64,000 nucleotides of DNA, from assembly GCF_003732665.1 (NCBI RefSeq), contig NZ_MOBP01000004.1:247991-311990 (forward strand). Reading direction: 5' to 3'. Below are positions 45,581 through 56,004 of the stretch, one piece after another. Both the position numbers and the translations under genes were made by a program. The first letter of the stretch is position 1. Each line of letters opens with the position of its first letter. The notes below the pieces were generated by a model, which saw nothing but the letters and a program-made list of their open reading frames with translations, ran no database searches and had not been told where the DNA came from. The stretch is from Pseudomonas frederiksbergensis. Lineage in GTDB: Bacteria > Pseudomonadota > Gammaproteobacteria > Pseudomonadales > Pseudomonadaceae.

Positions 45581-46426
45581 TCAGCGCGGCAACTTCAGGT
45601 TGTTCCACACCGCCAGACTCGGCTCAGCCTGGTTCAACGTATAGAAGTGCAACCCTGGAGCGCCACCTTGCAGCAGGCGTTCGCACATTTCGGTGATGAC
45701 TTGCTCACCAAAGCCTTGAATGCTCTGGGTGTCGTCGCCGTAGGCTTCCAGTTGCTTGCGGATCCAGCGCGGGATTTCCGCACCGCAGGCATCGGAGAAG
45801 CGCGCGAGCTTGCTGTAGTTGGTAATCGGCATGATCCCTGGCACGATCGGGATGTTGACGCCCAGTGCCCGTACACGCTCGACGAAGTAGAAGTAGCTGT
45901 CGGCGTTGAAGAAGTACTGGGTGATCGCGCTGTCGGCGCCAGCGTTGGCCTTGCGCACGAAGTTGTTCAGATCGTCTTCGAAATTGCGCGCCTGCGGATG
46001 CATTTCCGGGTAAGCGGCGACTTCGATGTGGAAATGATCGCCGGTTTCTTCACGAATGAATTCAACCAGGTCGTTAGCGTGGCGCAGTTCACCGCTGGCC
46101 ATGCCCATGCCCGACGGCAGGTCACCGCGCAGGGCGACGATGCGAGTAATGCCGGCTGCCTTGTATTGCTTCAGCAGGCCACGCAGGTCGTCCTTGCTGT
46201 CGCCCACGCAAGACAGATGCGGTGCGGCCGGGACTTTGACTTCGCTTTCGAGCTGCAACACGGTGTTGATGGTGCGATCACGGGTCGAACCGCCAGCGCC
46301 ATAGGTGCAGGAAAAGAAATCGGGGTTGTACGTTGCCAGCTGACGGGCAGTGGCGAGCAGTTTTTCATGCCCAGCATCGGTCTTCGTAGGGAAGAACTCG
46401 AAGCTGTAGCGACGGTCTTGGGACAT
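45581..46426 (-). CDS. metF: 5,10-methylenetetrahydrofolate reductase
   Basis: 281 residues, TIM-barrel flavoprotein: YSFEFFPTKTDAGHE at the N-terminus, FFSCTYGAGGSTRDRT near residue 45 and ITQYFFNADSYF near residue 170. It reduces methylene-THF to methyl-THF, the methyl donor for methionine synthase. ATG 46426 (MSQDRRYSFEFF) fits the family; an ATG two codons upstream (46432) is an alternative. It is downstream of ahcY on the same strand, separated by a hairpin and a REP pair, so co-transcription is possible but probably attenuated. Confidence 0.95.
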   Translation of the reverse strand: MSQDRRYSFEFFPTKTDAGHEKLLATARQLATYNPDFFSCTYGAGGSTRDRTINTVLQLESEVKVPAAPHLSCVGDSKDDLRGLLKQYKAAGITRIVALRGDLPSGMGMASGELRHANDLVEFIREETGDHFHIEVAAYPEMHPQARNFEDDLNNFVRKANAGADSAITQYFFNADSYFYFVERVRALGVNIPIVPGIMPITNYSKLARFSDACGAEIPRWIRKQLEAYGDDTQSIQGFGEQVITEMCERLLQGGAPGLHFYTLNQAEPSLAVWNNLKLPR

Positions 46427-46460
46427 GGTCATATCCTTGGAAACGCGTAAGCCTTGCTTT

Positions 46461-46550
46461 TGTAGGAGCAAAGCTTGCTCGCGATGAACGCGCCGCGGTA
46501 TCCAAGGGAAACCGTGGTGATGCTATCGCGAGCAAGCTTTGCTCCTACAG
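46461..46550. repeat. REP inverted pair, variant (gcaaagcttgctcgcgat)
   Basis: Arms tgtaggagcaaagcttgctc…gcgat and the inverse lie in the ahcY-metF gap. The core caaagctt differs from families A and B, forming a distinct subtype. The arms are in the less common arrangement, with the gcgat ends inward. Confidence 0.88.
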
Positions 46551-46571
46551 ATTTGCGTGGTTTCTGCATGA

Positions 46572-46596
46572 GTCCGCCCCTGCGAAAGGGGCGGAC
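46572..46596 (-). other. GC-rich hairpin directly after the ahcY stop
   Basis: gtccgcccc/ggggcggac, a perfect 9-bp stem with a 7-nt loop, starts 11 bp past the ahcY stop codon. No T-run follows on the minus strand, so it is not a classical terminator. It may stabilise the ahcY 3' end or reduce read-through into metF. Confidence 0.6.
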
Positions 46597-46607
46597 AGCA
46601 GGACCAA

Positions 46608-48220
<1,613 letters not shown>

Positions 48221-48340
48221 AGCCTTTCTGTTGGTCAATGTCCGAACGGTAATCGAGACCATAGTCGATGCGTAATAGAGCTCTAGGTCGGGCTCTGCCA
48301 TGATGCCCACCATCATTCGGCAAGACGCTCAGGAGTGAAC

Positions 48341-48745
48341 ATGAATTTCCACACCCGCAAGTGGGTAAAACCCGAAGACCTCAACCCCAACGGCACGCTG
48401 TTCGGCGGCAGCCTGTTGCGCTGGATCGACGAAGAAGCGGCGATCTATGCGATCGTCCAGCTGGGCAACCAGCGCGTGGTCACCAAGTACATTTCCGAAA
48501 TCAACTTCGTCAGCGCCTCGCGCCAGGGCGACATCATCGAACTGGGCATCACCGCCACCGAGTTCGGCCGCACCTCCATCACCCTGACCTGCGAAGTGCG
48601 TAACAAGATCACGCGCAAGAGCATCCTCACGGTTGAGCGGATGGTGTTCGTCAACCTCGGTGAAGATGGTTTGCCGGCGCCCCACGGGCGGACCGAAATC
48701 CTGTACGTCAAAGACCAGTTCAAGGATGACGTCGCCAGCGAGTGA
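48341..48745 (+). CDS. Acyl-CoA thioesterase, hotdog fold (YciA/BFIT type)
   Basis: 134 residues. LNPNGTLFGGSLLRWIDEEAA (about 16-36) carries the conserved Asn/Gly and Asp of hotdog acyl-CoA thioesterases, followed by RVVTKYISEINFVSASRQGD. It hydrolyses acyl-CoAs; the chain-length preference cannot be read. ATG 48341 sits 6 bp after aggag; the GTG at 48335 overlaps that ribosome site and is unlikely. It is probably monocistronic, with a REP pair at the 3' end. Confidence 0.88.
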   Translation: MNFHTRKWVKPEDLNPNGTLFGGSLLRWIDEEAAIYAIVQLGNQRVVTKYISEINFVSASRQGDIIELGITATEFGRTSITLTCEVRNKITRKSILTVERMVFVNLGEDGLPAPHGRTEILYVKDQFKDDVASE

Positions 48746-48760
48746 GATTTGCGGCGCTCC

Positions 48761-48838
48761 CTTCGCGAGCAAGCCCGCTCCCACATTGGATTGGTGCCCG
48801 TCACAGATCCAATGTGGGAGCGGGCTTGCTCGCGAAGG
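48761..48838. repeat. REP inverted pair, family B
   Basis: Inverted family-B REPs. The spacer is itself palindromic (attggatt…aatccaat-like), making a nearly continuous hairpin between the thioesterase and the formate/nitrite channel gene. Confidence 0.9.
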
Positions 48839-48932
48839 CGGCCAGACCGGCAATGATGATTTACCGGGTCAGTGAACAGCTCCGAACCCCGCGTGTCGTA
48901 CCTACATGACACGCCACCGGTTGCGGAGCTCC

Positions 48933-49820
48933 ATGGACACTCAAAAAGACGGCAAGACCCCGAACCTCTCGGCTGAAGAGCAACACGAAGCCGACCGCAA
49001 CCAACCGCCCCGGGCGGCGGTGCTGCACGAAATCATCCGCACCCAGGGCGATCAGGAGCTGGAGCGTAGCGTCGCCGCGCTCTGGTGGTCGGCCCTGGCC
49101 GCCGGCCTGACCATGGGCCTGTCGCTGATGGCCATGGGGTTGCTCAACTCGCGGCTGCCGGACGGCGAAGGCTTCAAGGTGATCGCCAGTTTCGGCTACT
49201 GCGCCGGTTTCCTCGCGGTGATCCTGGCACGTCAGCAGTTGTTCACCGAAAACACCCTGACGGCCGTGCTGCCGATCATGACCAAACCCACGCTGAACAA
49301 TTTCGGGCGGTTGCTGCGCCTGTGGGGCGTCGTGCTGTTCGGCAACCTGTGCGGCACGTTGCTGGTGGCGTACGTGATGCTGCACCTGCCGATCTTCGAC
49401 ACCAAGACCGACCTGGCCTTCCTCGACATCGGGCGCAAGATCATGGAAAACAGCGCCAGTCAGATGTTCGCCAAAGGCATCATTTCCGGCTGGATGATCG
49501 CCACCATGGTCTGGATGATTCCGTCCATGGAAAGCGCCAAGATGTGGATCATCATCCTCATCACCTACCTGATGGCGCTGGGGGATTTCACCCACATCGT
49601 CGTCGGTTCGGCGGAAGTGTCGTACCTGGTGTTTGCCGGCGAATTGCCGTGGAAGGATTTCTGGCTGGTGTTCGCCGGGCCGACGCTGGCGGGCAACATC
49701 ATTGGCGGCAGTTTCATCTTTGCCCTGATCAGCCATGCCCAGGTGCGCAGTGAAAGCAGCACGCCGAACAAGGCTGCGGATCAGCCCGGGAGGCTTGACC
49801 CGCAGAAGATCAAAAAATGA
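48933..49820 (+). CDS. Formate/nitrite transporter (FNT) family protein
   Basis: 295 residues. A hydrophilic N-terminal stretch of about 45 residues precedes six membrane helices with FNT-type motifs (MGLLNSRLPDGEG, LARQQLFTENTLTAVLP and GNLCGTLLVAYVM). FNT proteins are pentameric channels for small monovalent anions. The substrate here is undetermined, and this longer-N-terminus subgroup is not clearly FocA or NirC. ATG 48933 follows a cggagctcc ribosome site. The gene is convergent with the antiporter gene, with no gap. Confidence 0.86.
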   Translation: MDTQKDGKTPNLSAEEQHEADRNQPPRAAVLHEIIRTQGDQELERSVAALWWSALAAGLTMGLSLMAMGLLNSRLPDGEGFKVIASFGYCAGFLAVILARQQLFTENTLTAVLPIMTKPTLNNFGRLLRLWGVVLFGNLCGTLLVAYVMLHLPIFDTKTDLAFLDIGRKIMENSASQMFAKGIISGWMIATMVWMIPSMESAKMWIIILITYLMALGDFTHIVVGSAEVSYLVFAGELPWKDFWLVFAGPTLAGNIIGGSFIFALISHAQVRSESSTPNKAADQPGRLDPQKIKK

Positions 49821-51086
49821 TCAGTGATGTTCAGCCTGTGCCGTTGGCGCGGGCTCATCCTTGGTGACGTGCTTGACCAGTTTGCCGATGCTCAAGCCCT
49901 GCAACAGGATCGACGACAACACCACGATGTAGGTGATGCTCAAGATCAGATCCCGCTCCGGGCCCAGCGGCAGGGCCAGGGCCAACGCCACCGACACACC
50001 GCCGCGCAAACCACCCCAGGTCAGGATGCGGATCGTCCCGCGCGGCACCGTGCGCCAGCGCCGCAGCAACAGAATGGCCGGGGCCACGGTCAGCAGGCGC
50101 GACAGCAGAATAGCTAGCGCGAGCAAACTCGCGGCCAATACGTGCAGCCAGTTGAACGGCAGCAGCAACAGCTCCATGCCGATCAGCGCGAACAGCAGGG
50201 CGTTGAGCATGTCGTCGAGCAGTTCCCAGAAACCGTCCAGATACTTTCGCGTCATGTCGTTCATCGCCAGGTTGCGCCCCAGGTTACCGATGATCAGCCC
50301 GGCCACCACCATCGCAATCGGTGCGGAAACGTGTAGCTCCGAAGCCATGGCCGAACCGCCGATCACCAGCGCCAGGGTCAGCATCACTTCGATCTGATGC
50401 TGCTCGATGCTCTTGATCATCAAATAGACGAGGTAACCAATCAGCCCGCCGAACACCACGCCACCAATGGCTTCATGGGCGAATAGCATGGCCGTGGCGC
50501 CGACGGTCGGGGTTTCGCCCAATTGCGCGATGCCCAGCAACACGGTGAACACCACCACCGCCGTGCCGTCATTGAACAGCGACTCGCCGACGATGGTGGT
50601 TTTCAGCGGTTTGGACGCATTGGCCGTCCGCAGCACACCGAGTACCGCGATCGGGTCGGTGGGGGAGATCAGTGCGCCGAACAGCAGGCAATAGAGGAAG
50701 CTCACGTGCCAGCCGAACAGGGCAAAAATGTACCAGGCGAGGCTGCCGATCACGGCGGTGGCGATCAATACGCCGAAGGTCGCCAGCAAGCCGATGGGCC
50801 AGCGGTAACTGCGCAGGTCGTTCAAGTTGACGTGCAGGGCACCGGCGAACAGCAGGAACGACAGCATCCAGTTCATCAGCAGATCACCGAAATCGATCTG
50901 GCCGATCAGTTGTTGCACGCGTTCTTCGAGGCCGGGGTAGCCGATGAAGCTCAGGCCTTGCAGCAGCAGGGAAAACATCAGCGCGGTGACCATCACGCCG
51001 ATGGTCGGCGGCAGGCCGATGAAGCGGAAATTCACATAGGTGAGGAGGGAGGTGAGGCAGATAAACGCAGCGACAAGTTCAAGCAT
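49821..51086 (-). CDS. CPA1-type Na+(K+)/H+ antiporter
   Basis: 421 residues with about 12 membrane helices. CPA1 signatures are GALISPTDPIAVLGVLR near residue 138, ESLFNDGTAVVVF near residue 167 (the conserved ND pair) and TWGGLRGGVSVALALALP near residue 352. It exchanges cytoplasmic Na+ or K+ for protons. The stop codon starts at the base after the end of the FNT gene, so the two genes converge without an intervening terminator. Confidence 0.93.
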   Translation of the reverse strand: MLELVAAFICLTSLLTYVNFRFIGLPPTIGVMVTALMFSLLLQGLSFIGYPGLEERVQQLIGQIDFGDLLMNWMLSFLLFAGALHVNLNDLRSYRWPIGLLATFGVLIATAVIGSLAWYIFALFGWHVSFLYCLLFGALISPTDPIAVLGVLRTANASKPLKTTIVGESLFNDGTAVVVFTVLLGIAQLGETPTVGATAMLFAHEAIGGVVFGGLIGYLVYLMIKSIEQHQIEVMLTLALVIGGSAMASELHVSAPIAMVVAGLIIGNLGRNLAMNDMTRKYLDGFWELLDDMLNALLFALIGMELLLLPFNWLHVLAASLLALAILLSRLLTVAPAILLLRRWRTVPRGTIRILTWGGLRGGVSVALALALPLGPERDLILSITYIVVLSSILLQGLSIGKLVKHVTKDEPAPTAQAEHH

Positions 51087-51144
51087 CCGGGGTCCTTGGA
51101 TGGAGGGGGGGAATTGGGTTCAGGCAGTTGCACCGTGTGAGCTT

Positions 51145-51212
51145 CTTCGCGAGCAAGCCCGCTCCCACAGGATTTGCGCGATCCCCTGTAGGAGCGAGGC
51201 TTGCCCGCGAAG
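51145..51212. repeat. Hybrid REP pair (family B left, family A right)
   Basis: The left arm is family B (cgcgagcaagcccgctccca) and the right arm is family A (tgtaggagcgaggcttgccc), with a gap of about 15 bp. It is the only clear mixed pair in the window and lies between the MFS and antiporter genes. Confidence 0.88.
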
Positions 51213-51237
51213 GCATTGTCATGGACGAAGCAGGTGT

Positions 51238-52407
51238 TCAGCCGGACACATTGACCGCAGCCGCCCCGCGCCGTTGCAGGTAAATATAGAAAAGCGCGGT
51301 CAGCACCGTCAGCCCACTGACCAGCGCCCCGGTCCACGGCAAGTCCGCCAGGTCTGCGCCACTGGCCACCACCAGCCCGCCAATCCACGCACCGGCGGCG
51401 TTGCCGAGGTTGAACGCGCTCTGATTCAGCGTCGAACCCAGGTTCGGCGCTTCATGGGCCTGATCGATGATCAGCAGTTGCAGGATCGGGCACAGGGCAA
51501 ACGCAAAGATCCCCCACAGCACCAGCGTAATCGCCGCCGGAATCACCGAATGACTTGTCTGGCTGAACGCCGCCAGCACCAGAACGACTGCCAGGGCCAT
51601 GCCCACCAGTGAGGGCAGCAAACGACTGTCCGCCAGCCGACCACCGAGCATGCTGCCCGCCGTCAGGCCGACGCCGAACAACAGCAGCATGATGGTCACG
51701 CCGTGGGGGCTGACGCCGGTGATGTCTTGCAGGATCGGCGCGATATAGGTGAAGACGCTGAACAGACTGGTGGACGCCAGCACGCTCATGCCCAGAGCCA
51801 GCAACACGTTGACCTTGCCCAGCACCTTGAACTCGCTGGCCAGGTTGGCCTTGTCCATGGCGATGTCTTTCGGCAACCAGACCCACTGGGCAATGGCTGC
51901 GATCACGCCAATCACCGACACCGCCCAAAAGGTCGAGCGCCATCCCGCGTACTGACCGAGCGCGGTGCCCAACGGCACGCCGAGCACATTGGCCAGGGTC
52001 AAACCGGTGAACATCATGGCAATCGCCTGGGCCCGTTTGTTCGGTGCCACCAGACCGGCGGCCACCACCGAGCCGATGCCGAAGAACGCGCCGTGGCACA
52101 ACGCGGTGACCACCCGGGCGGCCATCAGCGTCGCGTAGTTCGGCGCCAGGGCGCAGAGGATGTTGCCGAGGATGAACATCAGCGTCATGCCCAGCAACGT
52201 GGCTTTGCGCGGCATGTTGGCGGTGCCGATCGCCAGGATCGGCGCGCCGAACACGACGCCCAGGGCGTAGCCGGTAATCAACAGGCCAGCGTGGGGAATG
52301 CTCACGGCGAGGTCGCGGGCGACATCGGGCAGCAAACCCATGATGACGAATTCAGTGGTGCCGATGCCGAACGCGGCAACAGCGAGGGCAAGCAAGGCGA
52401 GTGGCAT
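51238..52407 (-). CDS. MFS transporter, DHA1/AraJ-like
   Basis: 389 residues, 12 membrane helices. FGIGTTEFVIMGLLPDVARD at the N-terminus is characteristic of the AraJ/YdhP/PbuE-like drug-efflux branch, followed by GRVVTALCHGAFFG-like segments near residue 100. The substrate is unknown. ATG 52407 matches the family; upstream frame extension was rejected. It is divergent from the DMT transporter gene, with a REP pair between. Confidence 0.88.
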   Translation of the reverse strand: MPLALLALAVAAFGIGTTEFVIMGLLPDVARDLAVSIPHAGLLITGYALGVVFGAPILAIGTANMPRKATLLGMTLMFILGNILCALAPNYATLMAARVVTALCHGAFFGIGSVVAAGLVAPNKRAQAIAMMFTGLTLANVLGVPLGTALGQYAGWRSTFWAVSVIGVIAAIAQWVWLPKDIAMDKANLASEFKVLGKVNVLLALGMSVLASTSLFSVFTYIAPILQDITGVSPHGVTIMLLLFGVGLTAGSMLGGRLADSRLLPSLVGMALAVVLVLAAFSQTSHSVIPAAITLVLWGIFAFALCPILQLLIIDQAHEAPNLGSTLNQSAFNLGNAAGAWIGGLVVASGADLADLPWTGALVSGLTVLTALFYIYLQRRGAAAVNVSG

Positions 52408-52592
52408 GCGCAAGGTCTCTGTCAGTAGTCTTGACGCTCGGATCAGGCATACGCAGGCCATCGACCGTTCTCGAGGAGAGCGGGCGGGGGCAGAAATTAT
52501 TGGAATTAGTCTGTGCGCAACTGAGTGCGGCGTGGTCGCTTGCAGTATAAACAGCTGCGGACATATGGCGAATCAATTCTCCGCCCGCGTTT

Positions 52593-52661
52593 CGTAGGAG
52601 CGAGGCTTGCCCGCGAAGGCGTCCTTGAGATCGCCTTCGCGGGCAAGCCTCGCTCCTACAG
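52593..52661. repeat. REP inverted pair, family A, opposite arrangement
   Basis: cgtaggagcgaggcttgccc…cgaaggcg and its inverse, with cgaaggcg ends inward as at 17151. It lies in the divergent MFS/DMT intergenic region, only about 20 bp before the DMT gene's ribosome site. Confidence 0.9.
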
Positions 52662-52692
52662 GGATGGGGGTGGGCAACAAAAGGAGTGAACC

Positions 52693-53526
52693 GTGCTTGC
52701 AACAGCACTGGTGTTGGTAGCAGCGCTGTTGCACGCGGCGTGGAATACCCTGATCAAATTCAGCGCCGAGCGGCTGCTGGTGGTGGCGTGCATGGATTCG
52801 GTGGCGATGCTGTTTGTCGCCGTGATGCTGCCGTTCGTGAACGTACCGCCGATTGAAATCTGGCCGTGGATTCTGGCGTCGGCGGCGTTCGAGTTGCTCT
52901 ATCGCTATCTGTTGATCCAGGCCTATCGGGTCGGCGACCTGGGTTTGGTCTATCCGCTGATGCGAGGCCTGTCGCCGCTCGTGGTGTTGGCGCTGACGCT
53001 GATCTTCGCCGGGGAAGTGCTGACCCATCAGCAGATCTTCGGCATTTTGCTGATTCCGTTCGGCATGCTTTGCCTGCTGTGGCAGGGCGGTGGCGGTGCC
53101 CGCTTGCCGTGGTCGATGCTGCCGGTGGTGGCGCTGATTGGCCTGTGCATCGGCTGCTACACCTTTATCGACGGCCAGGCGTTGCGGCGCTGGTCTCATC
53201 CGCTGGACTACCTGGTCTGGGTCACGTTGCTCAGTGCCTGGCCGTTCCCGTTGCTGGCGCTGGTGCGCAAGCGGCCGGCGTTCATGCTGTTCTGGCGTGA
53301 ACAATGGCGACTGGGGTTGGCGGTCGGGTTTTGCGTGTTGTTCAGCTACGCTTTGGTGCTGTGGGCCATGCAACTGGGCTCGATTGCCGAAGCGGCGGCG
53401 CTGCGCGAAATCAGCGTAATCCTGGTGGTGCTGTTCGGCATGCGCTACTTGAAAGAACCTTTCGGCCGGCCACGGCTCTTAGCCTGTGGGTTGGTGCTGA
53501 TCGGCATCCTGGTGATGAAGTTTTGA
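52693..53526 (+). CDS. EamA/DMT family transporter
   Basis: 277 residues with ten predicted membrane helices in two EamA halves (LLHAAWNTLIKF at the start; CIGCYTFIDGQALR at the second half). It is a drug/metabolite transporter of unknown substrate. It starts with GTG at 52693 after a strong aaggag. It lies 41 bp before the MAPEG gene and may be co-transcribed with it. Confidence 0.88.
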   Translation: MLATALVLVAALLHAAWNTLIKFSAERLLVVACMDSVAMLFVAVMLPFVNVPPIEIWPWILASAAFELLYRYLLIQAYRVGDLGLVYPLMRGLSPLVVLALTLIFAGEVLTHQQIFGILLIPFGMLCLLWQGGGGARLPWSMLPVVALIGLCIGCYTFIDGQALRRWSHPLDYLVWVTLLSAWPFPLLALVRKRPAFMLFWREQWRLGLAVGFCVLFSYALVLWAMQLGSIAEAAALREISVILVVLFGMRYLKEPFGRPRLLACGLVLIGILVMKF

Positions 53527-53567
53527 CCGGCCACCGAATTTCTGAAAACTGAAGAAGGGACTGCTTT

Positions 53568-53951
53568 ATGACGGTTGCTCTATGGTGCGTGTTGATCGCG
53601 ATTTTCCTGCCCTATGTCTGCACGGCCATCGCCAAGGCCAGTGGCAGGTACAACCTGAAAGACAACCATGATCCCCGGGACTTTCTCGAATCCCTGAATG
53701 GCTTGGGCCGGCGTGCGCATGCGGCGCAGTTGAACAGTTTTGAAGTGATGCCGGCGTTCGCCGTGGCAGTGCTCGCGGCACATCTGGTGGGCACGGCGCA
53801 GTTGGTGACGGTCAACGTGCTGGCGGTGCTGTTTATCACCAGTCGGTTGCTCTACATCATTTGCTACCTGGCGGACTGGGCGATCTTGCGGTCGCTGGTG
53901 TGGTTTGTGGGGATGGGGTTGATTGCGAGTTTCTTCTTCGTCTCGATCTGA
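53568..53951 (+). CDS. MAPEG family membrane protein
   Basis: 127 residues, four membrane helices. The MAPEG pattern is visible as HAAQLNSFEVMPAFAVAVL near residue 50, with Glu in the glutathione-site position, and SRLLYIICYLAD near residue 90. Eukaryotic relatives are glutathione-dependent lipid enzymes; bacterial roles are mostly undefined. Confidence 0.88.
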   Translation: MTVALWCVLIAIFLPYVCTAIAKASGRYNLKDNHDPRDFLESLNGLGRRAHAAQLNSFEVMPAFAVAVLAAHLVGTAQLVTVNVLAVLFITSRLLYIICYLADWAILRSLVWFVGMGLIASFFFVSI

Positions 53952-53980
53952 ACGGACAGATTTGGTGTTTGTACTGGCCT

Positions 53981-54048
53981 CATCGCGAGCAAGCTCGCTC
54001 CCACAGGGGAATGCATTCCAAATGTGGGAGCGAGCTTGCTCGCGATGG
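53981..54048. repeat. REP inverted pair, family B variant
   Basis: catcgcgagcaagctcgctc…ccaca and its inverse, with aagctcgctcc in place of aagcccgctcc, and cgatg ends. It lies between the convergent MAPEG and mltA genes. Confidence 0.88.
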
Positions 54049-54071
54049 CGATCTAACTGCCAGCAGATATC

Positions 54072-55250
54072 CTAAGGCTTCACCGCATCAGCCACCTGCG
54101 GCACTTGCGGCAACGCTGCACCTTTAGGCCACAACATCCAGATTTGCCCCTGCTGTTTCATATCCCCGGCCAGTTGCCCGGCCGCTTCGCCAGTGCCCCA
54201 GAACAGGTCCGCCCGTACTTCGCCGGCAATCGCGCCGCCAGTGTCCTGGGCCGCTACCGGGCGCACCAGTGCGCTGCCATCCGGTTTGGTGGTGGATAAC
54301 CACAACAGGCTGCCCAACGGAATCACCTTGCGATCCACCGCCGCGCTATAGCCAGCCGTCAGCGGCACGTTCAGCGAGCCGCGAGGCCCTTCGTTGCTGT
54401 CCGGGTTTTGGGTGAAAAACACGTAGCTGGGGTTGCTGCCAAGCAGTTGCGGAATGCGCGACGGATTCGCCTTGGCCCAGGCGCTGATGGCGCCCATGGT
54501 CACGTCTTCTTTCTTCAGCTCACCTTGATCCACCAGCCAGCGGCCGATGGGACGATAGGGGTGGCCGTTCTGGTCGGCATAAGCGATGCGCAGTTGGCGA
54601 CCACTGTCTAGCTGGATGCGCCCGGAGCCCTGGATTTGCAGGAACTGCAGGTTCATCGGATCGGTCAGCCAGGCCACCACTGGCGCCTTGACCCCTTTGC
54701 TCTCGATGGTGGCGGCGTCGTCGTACGGTTTGAGCACGCGACCTTCAAGGCGACCGCGCAGACGCTTGCCCTTGAGTTCCGGGTAAATGCTGTCCAGGGA
54801 CACAATGATCATGTCCTCGGGCACGCCGTACACCGGGACATTTGCCACTTCGGTTTGGGTCAGGCTGCCGGGGTACACCGGTTCGTAGTAGCCGGTGATC
54901 AGGCCGTTGGGGTTGTCATTGGCGGCGCGCAGGCCGTAGACATCGAGGTTCTGCTTGAGGAAACCGCGAATTTCGCCGGCGGTCTGGGGAACGTTGGCGG
55001 CAGATGCGCAGGTCGAGCCCCAGACCGGGTCGGCCTTGAGTCGGGTGCAGGCGCTGCGCCAGGAACCGAAACCGGCCACCAGATCGGCGTCGGATACCGC
55101 CGGCAACGCTTCCCAAGTGGCGCTGGTGTAGGTGGCCAGGGCATGGGTTTTCGGGGTGTTGTTTTCGCCACCGGTGCAGCCCGCGAGCACGGCTACCATC
55201 GGAAGGGTCCAGGCCAGGCGGGGACGCCAGGCCATGAAACGGCTGTTCAT
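54072..55250 (-). CDS. mltA: Membrane-bound lytic murein transglycosylase A
   Basis: 392 residues, lipoprotein. The signal ends in VAVLAGC, so the mature protein starts at that Cys and is anchored, probably to the outer membrane. The MltA domain contains ITGYYEPVYPGS near residue 125 and a 3D domain near the C-terminus with catalytic Asp in VAAQDTGGAIAGEVRADLFWG. It cleaves peptidoglycan to 1,6-anhydro-muropeptides. ATG 55250 was chosen; an internal Met five codons later could also serve. A leader hairpin precedes it. Confidence 0.94.
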   Translation of the reverse strand: MNSRFMAWRPRLAWTLPMVAVLAGCTGGENNTPKTHALATYTSATWEALPAVSDADLVAGFGSWRSACTRLKADPVWGSTCASAANVPQTAGEIRGFLKQNLDVYGLRAANDNPNGLITGYYEPVYPGSLTQTEVANVPVYGVPEDMIIVSLDSIYPELKGKRLRGRLEGRVLKPYDDAATIESKGVKAPVVAWLTDPMNLQFLQIQGSGRIQLDSGRQLRIAYADQNGHPYRPIGRWLVDQGELKKEDVTMGAISAWAKANPSRIPQLLGSNPSYVFFTQNPDSNEGPRGSLNVPLTAGYSAAVDRKVIPLGSLLWLSTTKPDGSALVRPVAAQDTGGAIAGEVRADLFWGTGEAAGQLAGDMKQQGQIWMLWPKGAALPQVPQVADAVKP

Positions 55251-55267
55251 GGAGTAATTCCTTTGAC

Positions 55268-55300
55268 GGTTGCCTGAGTGCTCCATGCGCTCAGGCAACC
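55268..55300 (-). promoter_or_regulatory. Leader hairpin upstream of mltA
   Basis: ggttgcctgag/ctcaggcaacc, a perfect 11-bp stem with an 11-nt loop, ends about 17 nt before the mltA start codon and just before its aagga ribosome site. Read on the plus strand it is followed by cttatt, not a T-run. It may be a stability or translation-control element; the role is unknown. Confidence 0.5.
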
Positions 55301-55378
55301 CTTATTGATAATAGGGCTATTGGTGTTTAACGATGACGCGAGGATACTGGCCGCCGTTCCCCGTGACCTGAAGCCACC

Positions 55379-55828
55379 ATGACTCTTAAAAGACTTTCTG
55401 TTGTATTGCTGGCCTGCCTGACCTTGTCCGCCTGCGGCGGTGTCGACCCCAATTCGCCGCTGGGTCAACGCAAGGCGATCTTCAAGCAGATGCTCAAGAC
55501 CGGCGAAGACCTGGGTGGCATGTTGCGTGGCCGTATCCCGTTCGATGGCCCGAAATTCGCTGAAGGCGCGGTGAAGCTGGATGCGCTGTCCCATGAACCG
55601 TGGAAACATTTCCCGCAGGTGCGTGAAGAAGATCACACCAGCGCCAAGGACGATGTTTGGAAGCAGCAGGCACGTTTCCAGGAAATGGCCCGCAACCTTG
55701 AAGGCGCCACCGGTGAATTGGTGATTGCCAGCCAGGTCCAGCCGTACAAGGCCAGCAATCTTGGGCCGGCGGTGCAGAAAGTTGAAGATGCCTGCAGTGC
55801 TTGCCATAAACAGTTTCGGGATCATTGA
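55379..55828 (+). CDS. Class II c-type cytochrome (cytochrome c'-like), lipoprotein
   Basis: 149 residues. The signal peptide ends in a lipobox (LTLSAC), so the mature protein is lipid-anchored. A four-helix cytochrome c'-like domain follows, with the haem motif CSACHKQFRD at the extreme C-terminus (CXXCH at about 139-143), as in class II cytochromes. The role (NO binding or electron transfer) cannot be read. It is divergent from mltA and ends before a repeat pair. Confidence 0.85.
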   Translation: MTLKRLSVVLLACLTLSACGGVDPNSPLGQRKAIFKQMLKTGEDLGGMLRGRIPFDGPKFAEGAVKLDALSHEPWKHFPQVREEDHTSAKDDVWKQQARFQEMARNLEGATGELVIASQVQPYKASNLGPAVQKVEDACSACHKQFRDH

Positions 55829-55846
55829 TTTGCAGTGTTCTGGCTC

Positions 55847-55981
55847 TTGTGGCGAGGGAGCTTGCTCCCGCTGGGCTACGAAGTAGCCCCAATGGAATCA
55901 CCGCGCAGCGTCAGTATTTACACAGTTGCTGATTTGACGACTGCTGCGCAGCCGAGCGGGAGCAAGCTCCCTCGCCACAAA
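55847..55981. repeat. Inverted repeat, ttgtggcgagggagcttgct type
   Basis: Arms ttgtggcgagggagcttgct…cccgctgggc and the inverse with a spacer of about 70 bp that contains a ggctac/gtagcc hairpin. It is a further REP-like family seen once in this window, between the convergent cytochrome and DUF1090 genes. Confidence 0.85.
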
Positions 55982-56004
55982 AGCTCCCTGGCAACGCCGA
56001 GGTC

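Noticed and set aside
46572..46596. Rho-independent terminator after ahcY
   Set aside because: The 9-bp GC hairpin is real but lacks a T-run on the transcribed strand, so it is listed as a hairpin only.
52541..52566. LexA-like box (ctgtttatactg) before the MFS gene
   Set aside because: It lacks the symmetric ctg-N10-cag spacing and is a poor match, so no operator is claimed.
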